64,000 bases of DNA from Sequoia sempervirens (lineage: Eukaryota; Streptophyta; Pinopsida; Cupressales; Cupressaceae), in assembly GCA_007258455.2 (NCBI GenBank), contig VDFB02047230.1, forward strand, positions 161,270,635 to 161,334,634, read 5' to 3'. Shown piece by piece: positions 47,095 to 63,046 of the stretch (position 1 is its first letter; each line of letters opens with the position of its first letter). Position numbers and translations under genes: made by a program. A model generated the notes under the pieces. It was given only the letters and a program-made list of their open reading frames with translations, was not told the DNA's origin and searched no databases.

Positions 47095-50000
47095 TGTTGG
47101 AAATACGATTCCATTTAATTGCAATCTTAAACATTATTTATTTCATGTCTCTCCTAATTCCTTGGAAAGTGTTCTCAAACACTAGGATTAGAGAGAGAGA
47201 TTAATTTTGGATGAAATAATCATGTTAATTGAAATTTGTAATTAATTCTAAATAATAGGAGCATGTGAGGGTGTCCAAGATGAGTTCCTAAATAATAGGA
47301 TCACATGGGGCACCCACATGGAAGGTGGAACTCGCTTTGAGTTAAGTTAACTATTTGGAGTAAGAAATAGCACTTCTATAATGCATGTAAAGATCCTAGG
47401 TGTCAAGGATTGATGTTTACATGCATGAAGTTCAATTCAATTTAGATTAGTTCAGTTCAATTCAGTTCAGTTATGGTTCAGTTATCTTCAGTTAGTTTTA
47501 GTTGAATGCTAGTTGACTTCAGTTAACTTGGAATGCATGACTAATGACTTGAGTTGCATGATATATAATAGGTGGCTTCCTTCAATTAATAGGGGATGAC
47601 CATTCTTGCATGAATGGTGGAGAGAGATGATTTAGTTAATAGAAAATGACTTGGACCCACTTTGGGTGCCCAAGTTGGCTTCTTGGAATTAAATCTTTTG
47701 CATATTAAGCTATTTCAGAAGGTTGAGTTAAGTGGGCCCACTCTTGGGTGCCTACTTTGAGGATAAATCCTTGAAGATATTTACAGAATAAAGGTTGAGT
47801 TACTACTTCAGTTTGGGACACCCAAATGGATGAAGATGATGATTTGGCATTGTTCTTCATGGCTAAACTCTACTTGGAAGAGATAGGCGTACCTTTTAGG
47901 AGATAGGGATTGAGCTTTGTAATTGTAACTCTTTTGGAGTTTACAAAGTTGTTTATTGCATATATATCTCAAGCAAGTTGAAGAGAGTTTGCATCAGTTT
48001 TATTGCAGGTTGTGAAGAAGATTTGTTGAAGTTAGAAGAATCATCTCTTGCAAGGATTGGAATTATTGTAATCTACTTTAGAGATTAAATAATGCATTGA
48101 TTCTTGGTGGAGTTTTTTCCCAAAAGGGTTTCTACATGGTATATGCTATGTATCTTCTAATATTATATCTAATTCTTCTACAACCTTCTATCTTCATTCT
48201 ACAAATGATAAAATGAATTAATCAGATAATCACACACAAAGAATTTGTAACAAAGAATACATATTTAGATCAGCAAGTATAATAGTTTTACAAAGTATTA
48301 AGCTACACAAACACCTCAATTTTCAACATTTGGTATTAGAGTTGAGGTTGGGTAGAGTATTGGGATGCCTTTCTCTTAAAAGATTGGAGGTTTTTTTGGT
48401 TATAGTGGGGCTTTTAATTGTGTTATTGCAGATTTGTAAAAGAGGTATATATTCTTGCTTTAGAGGATGGTTATAATGTGTCATTGAGAGCTTAGATTCG
48501 TAGGTTTGATGTGAGCTTATGACAGAAATGTGGTTTTGATTATGCACATCATGATGCCATGGGATTGTTCAGTATCACGGTTCAGTGGGAGCATTTGGAA
48601 ATGAAGTGGATTCTTGGTTGTAGGATTTTTTTGTTATTATGTCATGATATACTCTTGATTGGCGGTTTAGAGTTGTGGCATAGTACATGTTATGATAATT
48701 TTGATCATGAGGAAATGTCTGAAATTCCATATGCTTTTGACACTGATGGTTTGATGTTTATCTTGTTTCCATTTATAACTCGGTACACAGTTCAATGGGA
48801 GCTTTGGTAGGATATAGTGATCTTCATGAAGAGGATGCTAGTCATGATGCCATGTGTGACTCAGTACCACAGTTCAGTGGGAGTTGTTGGAAGTGACGTG
48901 GATGCATCATTAGTAAGGTTATCTTCAGGTGATTGGGGATATGTTTTCTTGGTTTAGAGTGGTTGCTATTATGTCATGGTTTACTCTTGTTGCATTTAGA
49001 GTTTGGCATGGTTCTCTTGAGACTAGGATGTTTATGTGTGTTATGGTGCATGTAATCTCCTAAGATGAGATGGTTAGATCATGGATGTCATGTTTATGTT
49101 CAAGATTGGAGCTTTGAAATTGATCTTGTGTAGTTCTCTTAAGTATTGGGTACATTAATCATTTGCTTGATTACTTCATGATAGTGCTATGTTTCATTTG
49201 AATTTTTGCATGGATTGGTTGGTTACAGGTCCTCATGGATACTTGGAGAAATATGTGAGGCTTAAATTCTCTTATGGTAAGAGATATTTGTTGGAATGGT
49301 TACTAGCAAGAAAATCATTTTCAATAGAAAATACCAAGGAGCCTAAACCTTGGTTGAACGCGAGTACAACACACTCGGCGGTTTAACATGCCCTTAAAGA
49401 GGTAGTTTTGATACAAAGACTTGGGAAATGTATTGGTTTTAATTGCAAGTAAGTTAAACTTGAATGTGAAAGTTAGAGTGCTATGTGTTTAGCCAAAAAT
49501 CCTATGTATCATGCTTGTACTAAGCATGTTGATGTTAAGTATCACTTTGTGCGAGAAATGGTTGAGAGTGGGAAGGTATTGATTGAGAAATTCAACACTT
49601 TAATTAATGTTGCAAATTATCTTATGAAACTAGTTTCTTTAGATAAGTTCTCTTGGCTTTAATCATTTTCTTGGAGCTTCATGATTGTGCAAGTTGCATT
49701 TGAATTTGGCATGGATTGATTAGTTGGTGCAGGAAGGCCATTGGCCTTAAGTTATGTACTTGATTTATAATATTTATTCCTTGTTTACAATAATTGCAAT
49801 GTCTAATGTCAAGTGGGAGAATGTTGGAAATAGGATGCCATTTAATTGCAATCCTAAACATTATTTATTTCATGTGTCTCCTAAGTCCTTGGAAAGTTTT
49901 CTCAAACACTAGGATTAGAGAGAGATTAATTTTGGATGAAATAATCATGTTAATTGAAATTTGTAATTAATTCTAAATAATAGGAGCATGTGAGGGTGTC

Positions 50001-51052
50001 CAAGATGAGTTCCTAAATAATAGGATCACATGGGGCACCCACATGGAAGGTGGAACTCGCTTTGAGTTAAGTTAACTATTTGGAGTAAGAAATAGCACTT
50101 CTATAATGCATGTAAAGATCCTAGGTGTCAGGGATTGATGTTTACATGCATGAAGTTTAGTTCAATTTAGATTAGTTCAGTTCAATTCAGTTCAGTTATG
50201 GTTCAGTTATCTTCAGTTAGTTTTAGTTGAATGCTAGTTGACTTCAGTTAACTTGGAATGCATGACTAATGAATTGAGTTGCATGATAGATAATAGGTGG
50301 CTTCCTTCAATTAATAGGGGATGACCATTCTTGCATGAATGGTGGAGAGAGATGATTTAGTTAATAGAAAATGACTTGGACCCACTTTGGGTGCCCAAGT
50401 TGGCTTCTTGGAATTAAATCTTTTGCATGTTAAGCTATTTCAGAAGGCTGAGTTAAGTGGGCCCACTCTTGGGTGCCTACTTTGAGGATAAATCCTTGAA
50501 GATATTTACAGAATAAAGGTTGAGTTACTACTTCAGTTTGGAACACCCAAATGGATGAAGATGATGATTTGGCATTGTTCTTCACGGCTAAACTCTACTT
50601 GGAAGAGATAGGCGTACCTTTTAGGAGATAGGGATTGAGCTTTGTAATTGTAACTCTTTTGGAGTTTACAAAGTTGTTTATTGCCTATATATCTCAAGCA
50701 AGTTGAAGAAGTTTGTATCAATTTTATTGCAGGCTGTGAAGAAGATTTGTTGAAGGTAGAATAAGCATCTCAAGCAAGGATTGGAATTATTATAATCTAC
50801 TTCAAAGATTAAATAATGCATTGATTCTTGGTGGAGTTTTTTCCCGAAAGGGTTTCTCCATGGTATATGTTGTGTATCTTCTAATATTCTATCTAATTCT
50901 TCTACAACCTTATGTCTTCATTCTACGAATGATACAATGAATTAATCAAATAATCACACACAAAGAATCTATAACAAAGAATACATATTTAGATCAACAA
51001 GTATAATAGTTTTACAAAGTATTAAGCTACATAAACACCTCAATTTTCAATA
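47095..51052 (+). mobile_element. Non-autonomous Copia element, copy 2
   Basis: This is a copy of 5539-9496. The LTRs are at 47095-48328 and 49822-51052, with GCACC target duplications at 47090-47094 and 51053-51057 and the RNase H relic at 49386-49661. Confidence 0.93.
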
Positions 51053-51057
51053 GCACC

Positions 51058-52608
51058 AGTGAGATGGGGATTGCATGTGGGGGTGATGACACCTGTTATC
51101 TCCACCTTGAACTCTCTAGTGCTCTACCCACCTCCACCTCATCCTCCTCACTGCTCTCACTAAGATAATTGCCTCTTGGCCCTTGTGCACCATCCTCGCC
51201 CATTGGAAAAATTGGGGTCCAGCCTGTTATTGCCCATCAAGCAAAAAAGTTGTGGATGATGTTGACATCATCATTCGATAGGACTCAATGTCTATCATCA
51301 TCATCATTTGATCCATTTTCATTGACTACAACATCTACAATCATCGAATGAGGTTTGTCTCATACTTGGGTTGCACTCCTATGTGACCATATATACATAG
51401 GAGCCACCGAGGGAATAGTCTACACCTGCTTGAACTATTGGGCTACTTGATGCTACTAATAAGATATTATAATATGGTTCAATTGAACCACAAGAAATTG
51501 ATCGTCTTGCATCCTATGTAGCTGCCTCTTGTTGGTTGGCCAAACCCCCATCTGCCTATATGGGTGCAACCTAATATCTCTCAACTGCAAAGAATTCATC
51601 TACAACTATCAAAATTATGCGTCATCGTACTGCTAATCACACACCAAGGGGTATGTGTGTGCTAGTGGTATACCATGTACTAAGTCGAGGGGAAACCTAA
51701 CTAGCCTAGTGCATCAGATATTCTCAAACACCCACAACTATAATAGTGTGCAAACAGTGAGGCTATAGTACTCATAATGTACATAATTCCTATGGTCGTG
51801 GTAGAGATACACAAGCATACTCCTACCCTAGGCATAAATTGTGCCCCTCTCCTTCATTGTGTGGATGCAATGGATGAGGCCCTCATGAAGGTGTGAGCCC
51901 CATCCATCCATAATAATGTGTAGGGAAATGGTTACTATCATCAGTTGATGCACAAGTGGCATCACCACTCATCCCTGCTCAAGCCACCTTATGTAGATGT
52001 GCCCTGTGATATCCTTTGGGATGATTCGTCTGAGGTAGTATTGTTGCATGACATTGAAATCCTACACCATCCTTCCCTCCTTGTAGGCTACCCGCTCCCC
52101 TCAGATGGGTAGGCTTGTGATGTAGTAGATGTCCTTGAGGGTACATTCATCTCCCCCATCAAAAGATGGAATGTAGATGTGTCAACATCCCAACACTCCT
52201 TGAGCACCATGAACATCGGGTGTGAAATTTGATCTTTGGCATGGTGTACACCCAATGCGCCACAATAAGTCTTGGTCATTGAGATGGATCTCATTACTGT
52301 GATTGCACAACAATGATAGAATCGATCCACCAATAGGCTCATGAATCTCAGACCACTCCTACAAGAGCACATAATTTCATGTCAACACATTCTACATCAT
52401 GAAAAAAATTCTTAAGTCTGCCTCTGGGATGTTCGTGTGGCATGTTAGTGTTCAAGGCCAAACAACTTCTGATGATAGTGCATCGACTAGATGCTAGCAT
52501 GACCGAAGGATGTTGAATCACTGTTGGGACACCTATGTTGCTCGAGAAACTAGAAATGCTAAAAAAATGGATCAAAGTGACTAGGTTGGTAAAAAAATTG
52601 TACCTCAT
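51058..52608 (-). pseudogene. PMD-like gene, copy 2
   Basis: This copy of 9502-11052 carries the same TFHLLMGEM and LWVFENI blocks and the same frameshift. Confidence 0.65.
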
Positions 52609-53182
52609 CTAGTGGGTCACCTCTCGCTATTGCTACACAAAGTTGGTTGATAACTAGAGCTATATACTTGCATATGTGAGGCATTTTTTCCAACTTCTCT
52701 CTTAAAAATAAAATTCCTTGTTGTGAATAGTAAAAATGACCCTTCCATGGGGCCACCCAGAGCATATATAGGCCATTTTTCCCATTTTTTGTGGTGAAAA
52801 AGTTCCATCCTTCATGTTTTCACCCCACCTAGCTAGGGGAAAAAATAAGAGGGGGCATGTATTCACCTCTTCATCATATTTTTCTTCTGAACCATCATTT
52901 TGTACTTAAAAATTCTTCTCACCGTGGTAGATTCTTCTAATTTTTGAAATTGACCTAAATTTAAGTTTTGCAAAACAAAACCTCACATCAAGAATTTTAG
53001 TTCCTCACTAAGCTCAAACATTGGGGGCATCGTCAATATCTTCCTACTTGACCTCTACAACCTCTATAGTGTCCTTTTTGGAAAATTTGTAAAAAATTTA
53101 AAATTTCAATTTCACACTTATTTCTTCTTAACTACTTTGGTGGGCTAAGTGGGTTGCAAGCTAAGTGGGCTTAACCTTGGGG

Positions 53183-53259
53183 AAACTATGGTTAGGCACA
53201 CTTGAGCTGGAGTAGTACCGGTATGGGTGACCTCCCAGGAAGGCCCAGTGCTTCACCTC
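53183..53259 (+). pseudogene. 5S rRNA-derived relic, copy 2
   Basis: This is a copy of 11627-11703, identical as far as I could compare. Confidence 0.8.
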
Positions 53260-53482
53260 TATGAGCATCACCTAGATGCAATGAGTGCTAAGTGGACCAT
53301 TCACTATCATGAGAGATAGGTTCTTGTGAACCACTACTCATGAAACATGGGTCAATGATTTTGACTCGTAAAACTACATGGTTGAACCTTGATAGAAATA
53401 TCACAATTTGAAACACTATGGAAAATACCTCCTACTTATCTACTTTAGTGTAGCTGATTTTTCTCCAAAAATTTAGCTCACT

Positions 53483-54656
53483 AAAGTGGGGGGAAAATGT
53501 GGCATCATAAAATTGCACCTTGTGGCAATTTTACACTTGCACATTTGGCCCATTGCATTTATGGCTTTCTGCTACATTAATGACAAAACCTTATGAGTTG
53601 TAATTTCACAATTTCAACTTCATAGGGGACAATGATGAAGCGTTAGCAGTCTGATACCTCATTTCTTGCAAATTTTTGAGTAGGATTCTTGTGTGACGTG
53701 TGGAAAACTATGCGATGCGCTAGCGACCCCAAAAATTTTGAGTTTCAAATGAGTGAATCTAACATCCCTTTCCTATGATGCATGCCATTGTGGAAAAATC
53801 ATGATTGTAATGACTCTTCCTACCCATGCAACCTCACAAAACTCCTCTTTTGTCTCATTCTTTCATCATTCTCACTCTCTTTGTTTTGATCTTTCTCTGT
53901 TGCTCTATTCTCTTCTGCATCTTTTCTCTCTTGCTCTCCGCAGTGAAGCTTTTTTAGATTCTCATCTCATCAACAACCAAGGCTCTCTTGCTCTCTGCAG
54001 TGAAGCTCTATCAGATTCTCATATCATCAAAAACCAAGGATCTCTTGCAAGCAAGCACGTCTCATCTATCAAGCCAAGAGGGGAGCCACAAACTGTTGGT
54101 AACACTCTCTTGTCTACTTTTGTCTCATCTATTTACAATTATCTATTTGTCTTGTCTATTACATTCGTGATAGAGGCTCTCCTCCATAGCAGGGTTTATT
54201 TTTATCACACATCTCAACTATTATATTTTATGTCAATTTGTCTATTTCTATCTATTTGGCTATCTATGGAGGTGGAAACACCAAAATGGGGGTTTGACTA
54301 GGGCAATCCCCAAAACAACCCCAACATTTTTCCTTGTCCTTTATGTGTGCAAATGTTCATATTTGAAAAGATGGGTATTGCAGATTTCAATATTTTATCC
54401 TCTATTTTGATAGGGACAACAACACGATGTGCAGATATCCTTGTGGTGCATTGTCATCCGTTTGTCGAGACTTTTCCCTTTTGGGGGCAGAATCTATAAG
54501 TCTTAAGCTTTTTGTCTCTGTAATCTTAATTTCATAATTCTATATTAGTTTTTGTTAAATTGTGGTTTTATCATTCTTTCTCTTAATAGCTTAGTATTTT
54601 ATTCAATCAAGTTATTGCAAGATTCTCCATTTCATACTTTTTCACTTAATCTTGTA
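53483..54656 (+). repeat. Gypsy polypurine tract and 3' LTR, copy 2
   Basis: This is a copy of 11927-13100, with the tract at 53483-53497 and the 57-bp tandem duplication at 53927-54050. Confidence 0.5.
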
Positions 54657-56522
54657 CTTTGAGGTAATTGATGGCTATTCACTCGCTATAGACTCTTCTT
54701 TGTCCTAGAGACTTAGGACTAGCAAATTCCCTCCTTTACAAGATGTACCATTTATTGTTACAATTAGTAAATAAGGTCCTCTAAAAAAGCCTCTATTTTT
54801 TTATAAATCAAAGTGGTTTTCTTGTGCTACTATTGAATAGAAAGAAAAAAATCACAATTTTGTGTAGAACTAGGGTGTAGAATTGGTAATTTTTTTAATA
54901 GATCCCCATGACATTAAACTAATAGCACCAACATATTTGGTTGGGTGGTTTTATGCTAGAGTAGGCATTGTTATATAACTAAGGGATATTGAACCTTCCA
55001 AGCTACAATGGTTGGATGAGGTTTATTAAGAGACTTAAGCACCTAAAAGTGAGAAACTTTGACAAGATGATCTTCCATCTCAGGTGATTATATTTACAAA
55101 ATTTTCACTTTTGAAGTCTTAGGAGGGTTGGGAGATCTTGTGCTAGTTTTAGTATACATGATGAACCTTCAAATAATGAGATGCCAAATACCTTGATGAT
55201 CTCATTTCTTGATTTGTCTTTGGTAATCCAAGTGGCATGATCTCTTGGTTTGAAGGATATTTCTTTTCAATTTTGTCTCAATTCTAGATTAACATAGCTA
55301 ATTCTTGTTTAGTTTTCCTCCTCTTTGCTTGGGTTCCCTAATGGATATGTTGTTATTCTTCTTTTATATTATGGTATCATTTCCTTTACTACTTGGAAAT
55401 TCATCATGGTCTTAATTTCTTAAATCATAATTTGTCTACTATTTTTTCATATCCTTTTAAGCAAAGATGATTACTATGTAAATTTAGTGCTACATATGTT
55501 GTCATATTACTAAGACACTCTAATATGAGGGTGAGATTCTTAGATGATAAATTTTTCATTTGGGGATATGATAATAAAAACCATCCATATAATTTTTAGG
55601 GTACTGATCAACTTCCTAAAAGTGTTCATCATACATTATTCACATATTAATATTGTCCACATATTAGGATTGTATTATCTCAACAAGATAAATAAGATTG
55701 TTAGAAAAATTAAACAATAATTATCTTATAAATTTATAACTATATGCAAATGGTAGTAGTCATATGCCAAACTTAGAATGGTCATATCAAGATCATAACC
55801 ACTTATGACAACCTAAAAATTAATAATGGTATTGAAAATAGTCATGAATACATGTTAGGATAGTAATCAATATACTATAAAATATTTATCATATTGCCTA
55901 GGATTTTTTTCAAGCCATTAAGATAGTCATATATTTTTAAACATATCAAAATGACTATCATCAATAGTAGAGGATTAGCATCAAGAAATTTTAAGTGTCA
56001 AATTCACCTAGGAATATCCTGACAACTAAGGAGTAGTTTTAAATATTGGGAAGTGTTATAAAATTGGCAGAGAGTTGTCATTAATTCCTAAAAAAAAATA
56101 TGAACAATCAAAGTAGGCATAGTGAATATCCATATTATTATCTTGTAAAATAAAATTTGACTTAAAAAATCTATTATAAAATCTAAGAGTGTTGTAAAAT
56201 CATTAGCAAATTCATTGACCATTGGAACAACAACTACAAGTATCATTTAGAAGAATTGGTCTAACTCAATGCCTTTGAGGATAGTCAACATCCAAAATCC
56301 CAAAAAAATACCTAAAAAACCAAGTTATGTTTATAAAGTAAAGAAATATTGTGGGTCTAGACAAGGAGTATCAACCTATCCACTAAGGATATTGGTGGCT
56401 TACTAGGATTCATGCTATAGGAAATACAATCATATTCAAATAATGATATTACAAACTATCATAGATACTCACATCATGCAAATAATTTTTTTCAATTTCC
56501 ATCTCAAGACAATTATCAAGAT

Positions 56523-57906
56523 CCAAGAGCTAGAGGGGACTGTCAATTCACTAGAATAATATTATAAACATTGGGGAAGTTCCTAGTCACATTAGAGGTA
56601 GACATGTCCCTAAGGATTATTATGAAAATATTAAATATGCATTATTAGTAACGTATAATAATAAAAATATTATCACAATCAACATTGGGATTTTCGTGAT
56701 GATCCCATGATTGAGTCCATAAATTCAATTTTCACCGTATTAAATAACACCAATGATGGAAACCAATGGACATTGACACTCTAGAATAGTTATAAAGGTA
56801 GTCATGTAGGATATTAGATAGTCAAGATGATACTAAACATAAGGAATCTTTCCAATTATAAAATATAATCTATCATATGAGCAAGGCATTATCATAGGAC
56901 TTAAAAGGGATAGATATTATCTTCACATCAAGAAATGTTATCATTCTCATATGGAACTATATTCACTTAGAAGTCATGATTATAAGGGATCACTTTATGA
57001 CCATAAGGATATCCATTGAATATTATCAATCTTATAAATAATTAATCATTTTGATAGTTAATAATAGCTATAGGATATCATGCCAACTCAAGAGATTAGA
57101 ATTCATATATGATGTAAAAGGGGAGATCAAAAGGTTAAGTCATAATACATCAAGTGCTAAAATGCCAATAACACTTTTGACTCAAGAGGTGATAAATATT
57201 ACATATGCCAATAACACTTTTGACTCAAGAGCTATAGGGGACTGTCAATTCACTAGAATAATATTATAAACATTGGGGAAGTTCCTAGTCACATTAGAGG
57301 CAGACATGTCCCTAAGGATTATTATGAAAATATTAAATATGCATTATTAGTAACGTATAATAATAAAAATATTATCACAATCAACATTGGTATTTCCCTG
57401 ATGATCCCATGATGGAGTCCATAAATTCAATTTTCACCTTATTAAATAACACCAATGATGGAAACCAATGGACATTGGCACTCTAGAATAGTTATAAAGG
57501 TAGTCATGTAGGATATTAGATAGTCAAGATGACACTAAACATAAGGAATCTTTTCAATTATAAAATCTAATCTATTATATGAACAAGGCATTATCATAGG
57601 ACTTAAAAGGGATAGATATTATCTTCACATCAAGAAATGTTATCATTCTCATATGGGACTATATTCACTTAGAAGTCACGATTATAAGGGATCACTTTAT
57701 GACCATAAGGATATCCATTGAATATTATCAATCCTATAAATAATTAATCATTTTGATAGTCAATAATAGCTATAGGATATCATGCCAACTCAAGAGATTA
57801 GAATTCATAAATGATATAAAAGGGGAGATCAAAAGGTTAATTCATAATACATCAAGTGCTAACATGCCAATAACACTTTTGAGTCAAGAGGAAATAAATA
57901 CATAAT
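56523..57906. repeat. 0.7-kb tandem duplication, copy 2
   Basis: This is a copy of 14967-16350; both units and their differences are reproduced. Confidence 0.9.
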
Positions 57907-60346
57907 ACTCGTAAATACAATCATATTTTCTTTAAGAAGAGATACATTTATTATTAATTCTCATGATTCACATTACATGACCTTATGATAACAATACTTG
58001 TGAATAGAGTGTCATATTTTCTTATACAACTCATAGTGTTAAAAATTATTATACATGCATCATCATATTAAATGCTCTAAAATTACTACACGTGCATCAT
58101 CTTATGGTCTAAATTTATTATACCTATAACTTCTCAAAGTAGGAATGCATGTACAAAAGGAGTAAAATATATAGTATATAAAGTTGTATGTATAAAAATC
58201 TATTATAATGTATACATACAAAAAATTGGTATAGATGCCAACTCAATTTTTTTTTAAATGTGGCATATCCCACCTTAAAATGCATATACAATCTACATAT
58301 CAAACAATTCAACCAAATCTTAAGGAACCAGTTGTACCTTAGTCTAAAGTAAACCCTTGGCCTATGGCAGATTTGTTGACTACAATGGATCATTTATGTG
58401 TATTGGAGGGACTTCTTGTTGTGGGTTAGTAGGTTGTGGTGGTCTCTTAACCTGTACTGGATCTTCAAAAAGTGGTCTCTTGGTGGTATGATGTAGATAC
58501 TACTTTATGGATACAAATTTGACCACAACAAGTCAAACCATAAATTTAATTAATTATTTTAATATTAAACAAATTATTTAGACTACTAAATATAAAAATT
58601 TCTACTAAAAATGAGGCGTCTATAATTGATTGAGAAGGAGTCAACGAGGATTAACCAAGTGTTCATGTATGAAAATGAAAAGAATTTAAAATTGTATGTA
58701 CATAGTCATAATAACTTAAATTAACATCCAAACGACTATAATCAACTAGAAACTCTAAACTATCAATTAAATCAAAATTTAATTCAATTACTTTGAGTAA
58801 TTAATGATATCCAAAGAGTCATTTACAAATTGATGGTCTTATTGGATGACTAGGTATCCTACCAAATCATGTTGAGTATGGTGTAACATCACTTACATTT
58901 AGAATAGAATATAAAATTAAAATAATATTGATATATATTAGCATATAATTATTGACAAAAAAGACATGTTTATAATAAAAAAAGTTTAAATGTATGAAAA
59001 ATCCATATTGTCAGGTATAAGCCAAATTGAATGGTAGAATGTGTGCCCTAATGAACTTTGATAAGATCATTAAATATTATCCCACTTAGATACATTAGTA
59101 CTAATCTTTGTTAATTTTAACTTCAAATGAAATATCAAGAAATAACTTTAAATTTTACCTCAAAGTAAGATTGGTCTTACTCACATGCTCTAGTCTTGGT
59201 GCCTCAACTTTTATAGATGGAATAGGAAGCGCACATGAGATTCTAATGTGTTCAAGAGTGACTCAATTATCTCTCCAAGATAGCCTAAGTATAACTCATT
59301 GCACATAATACAAAAGTGAAGCATATAGACATGTGTTGACAACGAGTGTCCCTTAATGCCAAACAATCCACCATGACCATTTATTTCATTTGGGGTTGCT
59401 AGCCAAGAAGTGTGCATAATCAAATGCTCTATCAAATAGTGTATGGTAGAGGAGCTCTAGCATACAACATCTATGCCAATTATTTGGAGTTGAATAGGAG
59501 GTGGGGAAGGGATAGGAGGAGGGGGAACACATGGAACTTGCATATGTTATATTGCCTAGGGTTTGTCTTGGGGCATTCATCTACTTGCTCCCTAAAAAAT
59601 ATCTAAATTAAAATAGTTCACATGGTGCCCTAATATAAACCACATATAGTTTATAGAGGAAATAGAAAGGTACATCAAGATTGAACTATTGGGTGGTTCA
59701 TCAAAAAATATCCACTAGCAATCCCAAAAATTAATGATACCTTGATGTGTGCACAACTTGATTGAAAATTTTGGGCTTAAGTACAACAATAGGTAATCTA
59801 GTTTTACGATTGATGTAATAAGCCATCAACAGTGCTTTCTAAGTACTATCTAATTCTTTCACTTGATCATATGATTGTCCAATAGAATTTATTTAACCCT
59901 CTAGGCTTCTCACCATTGCTAAAATGGATCATATTGGCTAATGAGAGTATGTATGTGGTTGGCGATTCCTTCTAAGGTGGAAGTCATTGAATATATTTAA
60001 GGCAGTTTATGATAAGCTTCTATAATCTTTTTTTCAATTTTTTCTTTAGTTATTTGTGTTCAAGGTTCTATTGGGGATGGTTTGGTGTGGAAGGGGTTGG
60101 GTTTTAGTATTTCCCATCCATCTTACCTATTTCAAATTTAAAACATATAAATTTAGGATTTAGAACAACATTTCATTAAAAAATTTAAAATTTCAATTAA
60201 ACATTTGGAACCAAAAAATGAAACATTTAGCATTTTGAATGAAAATATTGAATTACACAAGAATAAAATTCAAATTGAAAACACATATGCTTAAATAAAT
60301 TAAAAAATGTGAAATTCATATTATAATCAAAGTATGAATTGTAATT

Positions 60347-61605
60347 GTGGGAGGTAGGGAGGGCGTCCCTCCAGGGAGGCGGAGGGAAGTGGCATGTTTG
60401 CCACGGTGGCGTTCATTAGACGGAGGTACTCTTAAGGTGGCAGGTTGGTTGGATGTGTGGCATGCTTTAGTGTTGCATCAAAGATGGCAGTACGGGTTGT
60501 CAATTCTAAGTTGGTCACAACATTCTTCAATGATGTATTAATGGTTTTTGTGCTTGGTTTTCTTGGATTGCCATCTCGTTAAATGAGAGTTGGTACGTTT
60601 TGAAGGGGTGGCGACGTCTTCAGAATCTAGGTTTATTATCGTTTGCTTGGCTCACTTTTGCTTCATTTCTTTTGATGTGAAATTCTGGGGTTTCCTACCA
60701 TCCCTTCTATCAAGTGTCTTTGATAGAAGGTTTAGGATGGCGAAGTGCACTGAATTCATAGTGGAGGTCTATGTTTCTGGCTTAGCTCGCTTTGGCACAG
60801 ACACGCCAATATCCTTACGCTCGTCGATGAGACATGATTCCTTTAAGGAAGTCACTGACCAGCATCTGAAGCAGATTTTGGTGGAGTATGACCCATTGGT
60901 GCTTGCGGCGGTGAAGATGGTGTTGGGTTTGGGTCATTTGGAGGCTAAGGAGTATGGGAGAGATAACCTACACATCTCGTCTCACTTTCTTGCCTCGTTG
61001 CTTGATAATCTAGAGCTGAAGGCTGAGGCTAAGCAGTTGTTGTTGAAGCTTTTCAAGAAGGACCTGGTAGAAGGTGTCGACGAGGTGCTTCACATGGCGA
61101 TAGAGGGAAGAGGTTGCCCTCGTCCTTGTGATGTGGAGCAGGTTTGCTTGGAGGACACGGTTAAATCTATCCATTCCTTTTGGATTTGTAGGGTCTAAGT
61201 TTGATGCAGCACATATCATTGGCAACAGTTGTCATCATCTTTCTGAAGAAAGTGTTCGGGCTAATGGCGATGGACAAAGAAGACTGGAAGGAGTATGGTG
61301 AATTTGCAATTTTAAATAATTTCCTGTAAGCTGGGGGTTTGTTCTTTCTATTATGGGGTTTTTTGGGTTGGTGTGTTTTTGGTGGTTCTAGCTTTATTCA
61401 CCATTTTAGTGGATTGCTTTGCATTTTTGGCTGTGGTATCGATAGTGGGTTTTAGTTTTTTGTGTATGTCATTCTCTTGATTCGGCTTTGTGGTAGCCTT
61501 GGCAAGCTGGTTTTTGGGTTTTCTGTCAACTCTCTCTCCTGCATAGTAGACGCTTGTTAAACCATAGTTTTTATTATAATTAAATAAACTCTTATGCATA
61601 AAAAA
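60347..61605 (+). mobile_element. Polyadenylated retrocopy, copy 2
   Basis: This is a copy of 18791-20049 with target duplications at 60329-60346 and 61606-61623. The 153-codon frame lies at 60737-61198. Confidence 0.85.
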
Positions 61606-61623
61606 AAAGTATGAATTGTAATT

Positions 61624-63046
61624 AATCAAAATAAAACACTACAATAATTTAAATATTTTTCATTTAATTTTGAATTAATTTTAATTTAAAAAGAAAAGAA
61701 AATTACCTTTATGAGTTATTAAACACTTGCTATAAAAATGATAATTACTTGCTATCATAAGGGAGCATGAAGGATTTCCCAAAGTGGATATCTAAAATAC
61801 TTGATATCCATTTTTTGTTGATAAGGGCAATATAACCCCACTAGTTGCAATTTTTCATTGCAAATTGGGACTTATAAAATAGATATCCATTCTAAATAAA
61901 TATGTATTTTTTTGGCATTATAAAAGCTTTTTTTAACTTATTCTTAGCCCAAAAAAAAGTCAAATATCCATTTCATGATTTTGGCTAAGTATAGACACAA
62001 TTTATTGCCCATTACCATTGTTTATCCCATCATGATCTCACACTCACTATATACCAATGCTCACTTCAATTACCTTCAAGGGTCATTGTAGTAGGCACTT
62101 TTTAAGCTTCTACATCATTATTGACACTACACCCTTGATTGGTGGGGACTTTGAAGCTACACAACACATTTATCTTCTTAAAATTTCTCTATCTAAGTTA
62201 TTGCAGAAGAAGTTGCACTAGTGGTACTTCCCCTAAAAAAATAAATTAAAGGCTTAGTCCATAATCCTTTCTAGTTACTAATGCATGAATTTTAATAACA
62301 TATTTTTTTATATCATTGAAGAGTTCCTCCTTGATATTTCTAAGCAACTACTCAAGCCTTAGAGTGTGATTAGTGAAACTAAATTTATGCATAAAGTTGA
62401 CCTTTAGTTGATCCTAGGAGATGATCTTGAAACACAATTCCTTTTGTTGTATTAAAGGAGTGCAAGGTCACCTAAGGTAGTTGAAAGTGTATGCAACTAA
62501 GTATTAGGCAAAAAATTTGATACAATCAAGCGGGGCATATACCTTTATATCATGGGCCTTTTAAATCATGTATACTCTTTTTTTATTTGCTACTAGTTTT
62601 TGATGCAATACAATGTAATCATCACTATCATAATATCCGATTTAATGAAACTTTTCACAATTTTTAGATGTGTGGCCTAACTCTTGATGGCTATAACATG
62701 ATACTAGGAAAGGTTAACCTCCATCAATTAATAACTATTATCATTGCCTCCGTATTTTCCATGCCCATATTGGCAAGGTTATAAATATGAAATATAGATT
62801 AAATAACTAAGATCTTTCTATGAGAGATATAGGCTATACAATTGTAAATGAAATAACACAATTACAGACTTGAAATTCCAAGAGATGTGCAAATGTCAAT
62901 ATGAAAAAATTACATTAGAAGCTCAAATAAAATCTATAGAATAATGACTGCATGCATCAAGGTACATGTATGCTAAAGTATGCAAGAGTATGCAAGAATA
63001 TGAAAATACAAGCTAGGTAATGATTTTATATAGAACTAAGGAGAGG
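61624..63046 (-). repeat. R1 repeat copy A, second instance
   Basis: This is a copy of 20068-21490; the zinc-knuckle relic is at 62657-62698. Confidence 0.75.
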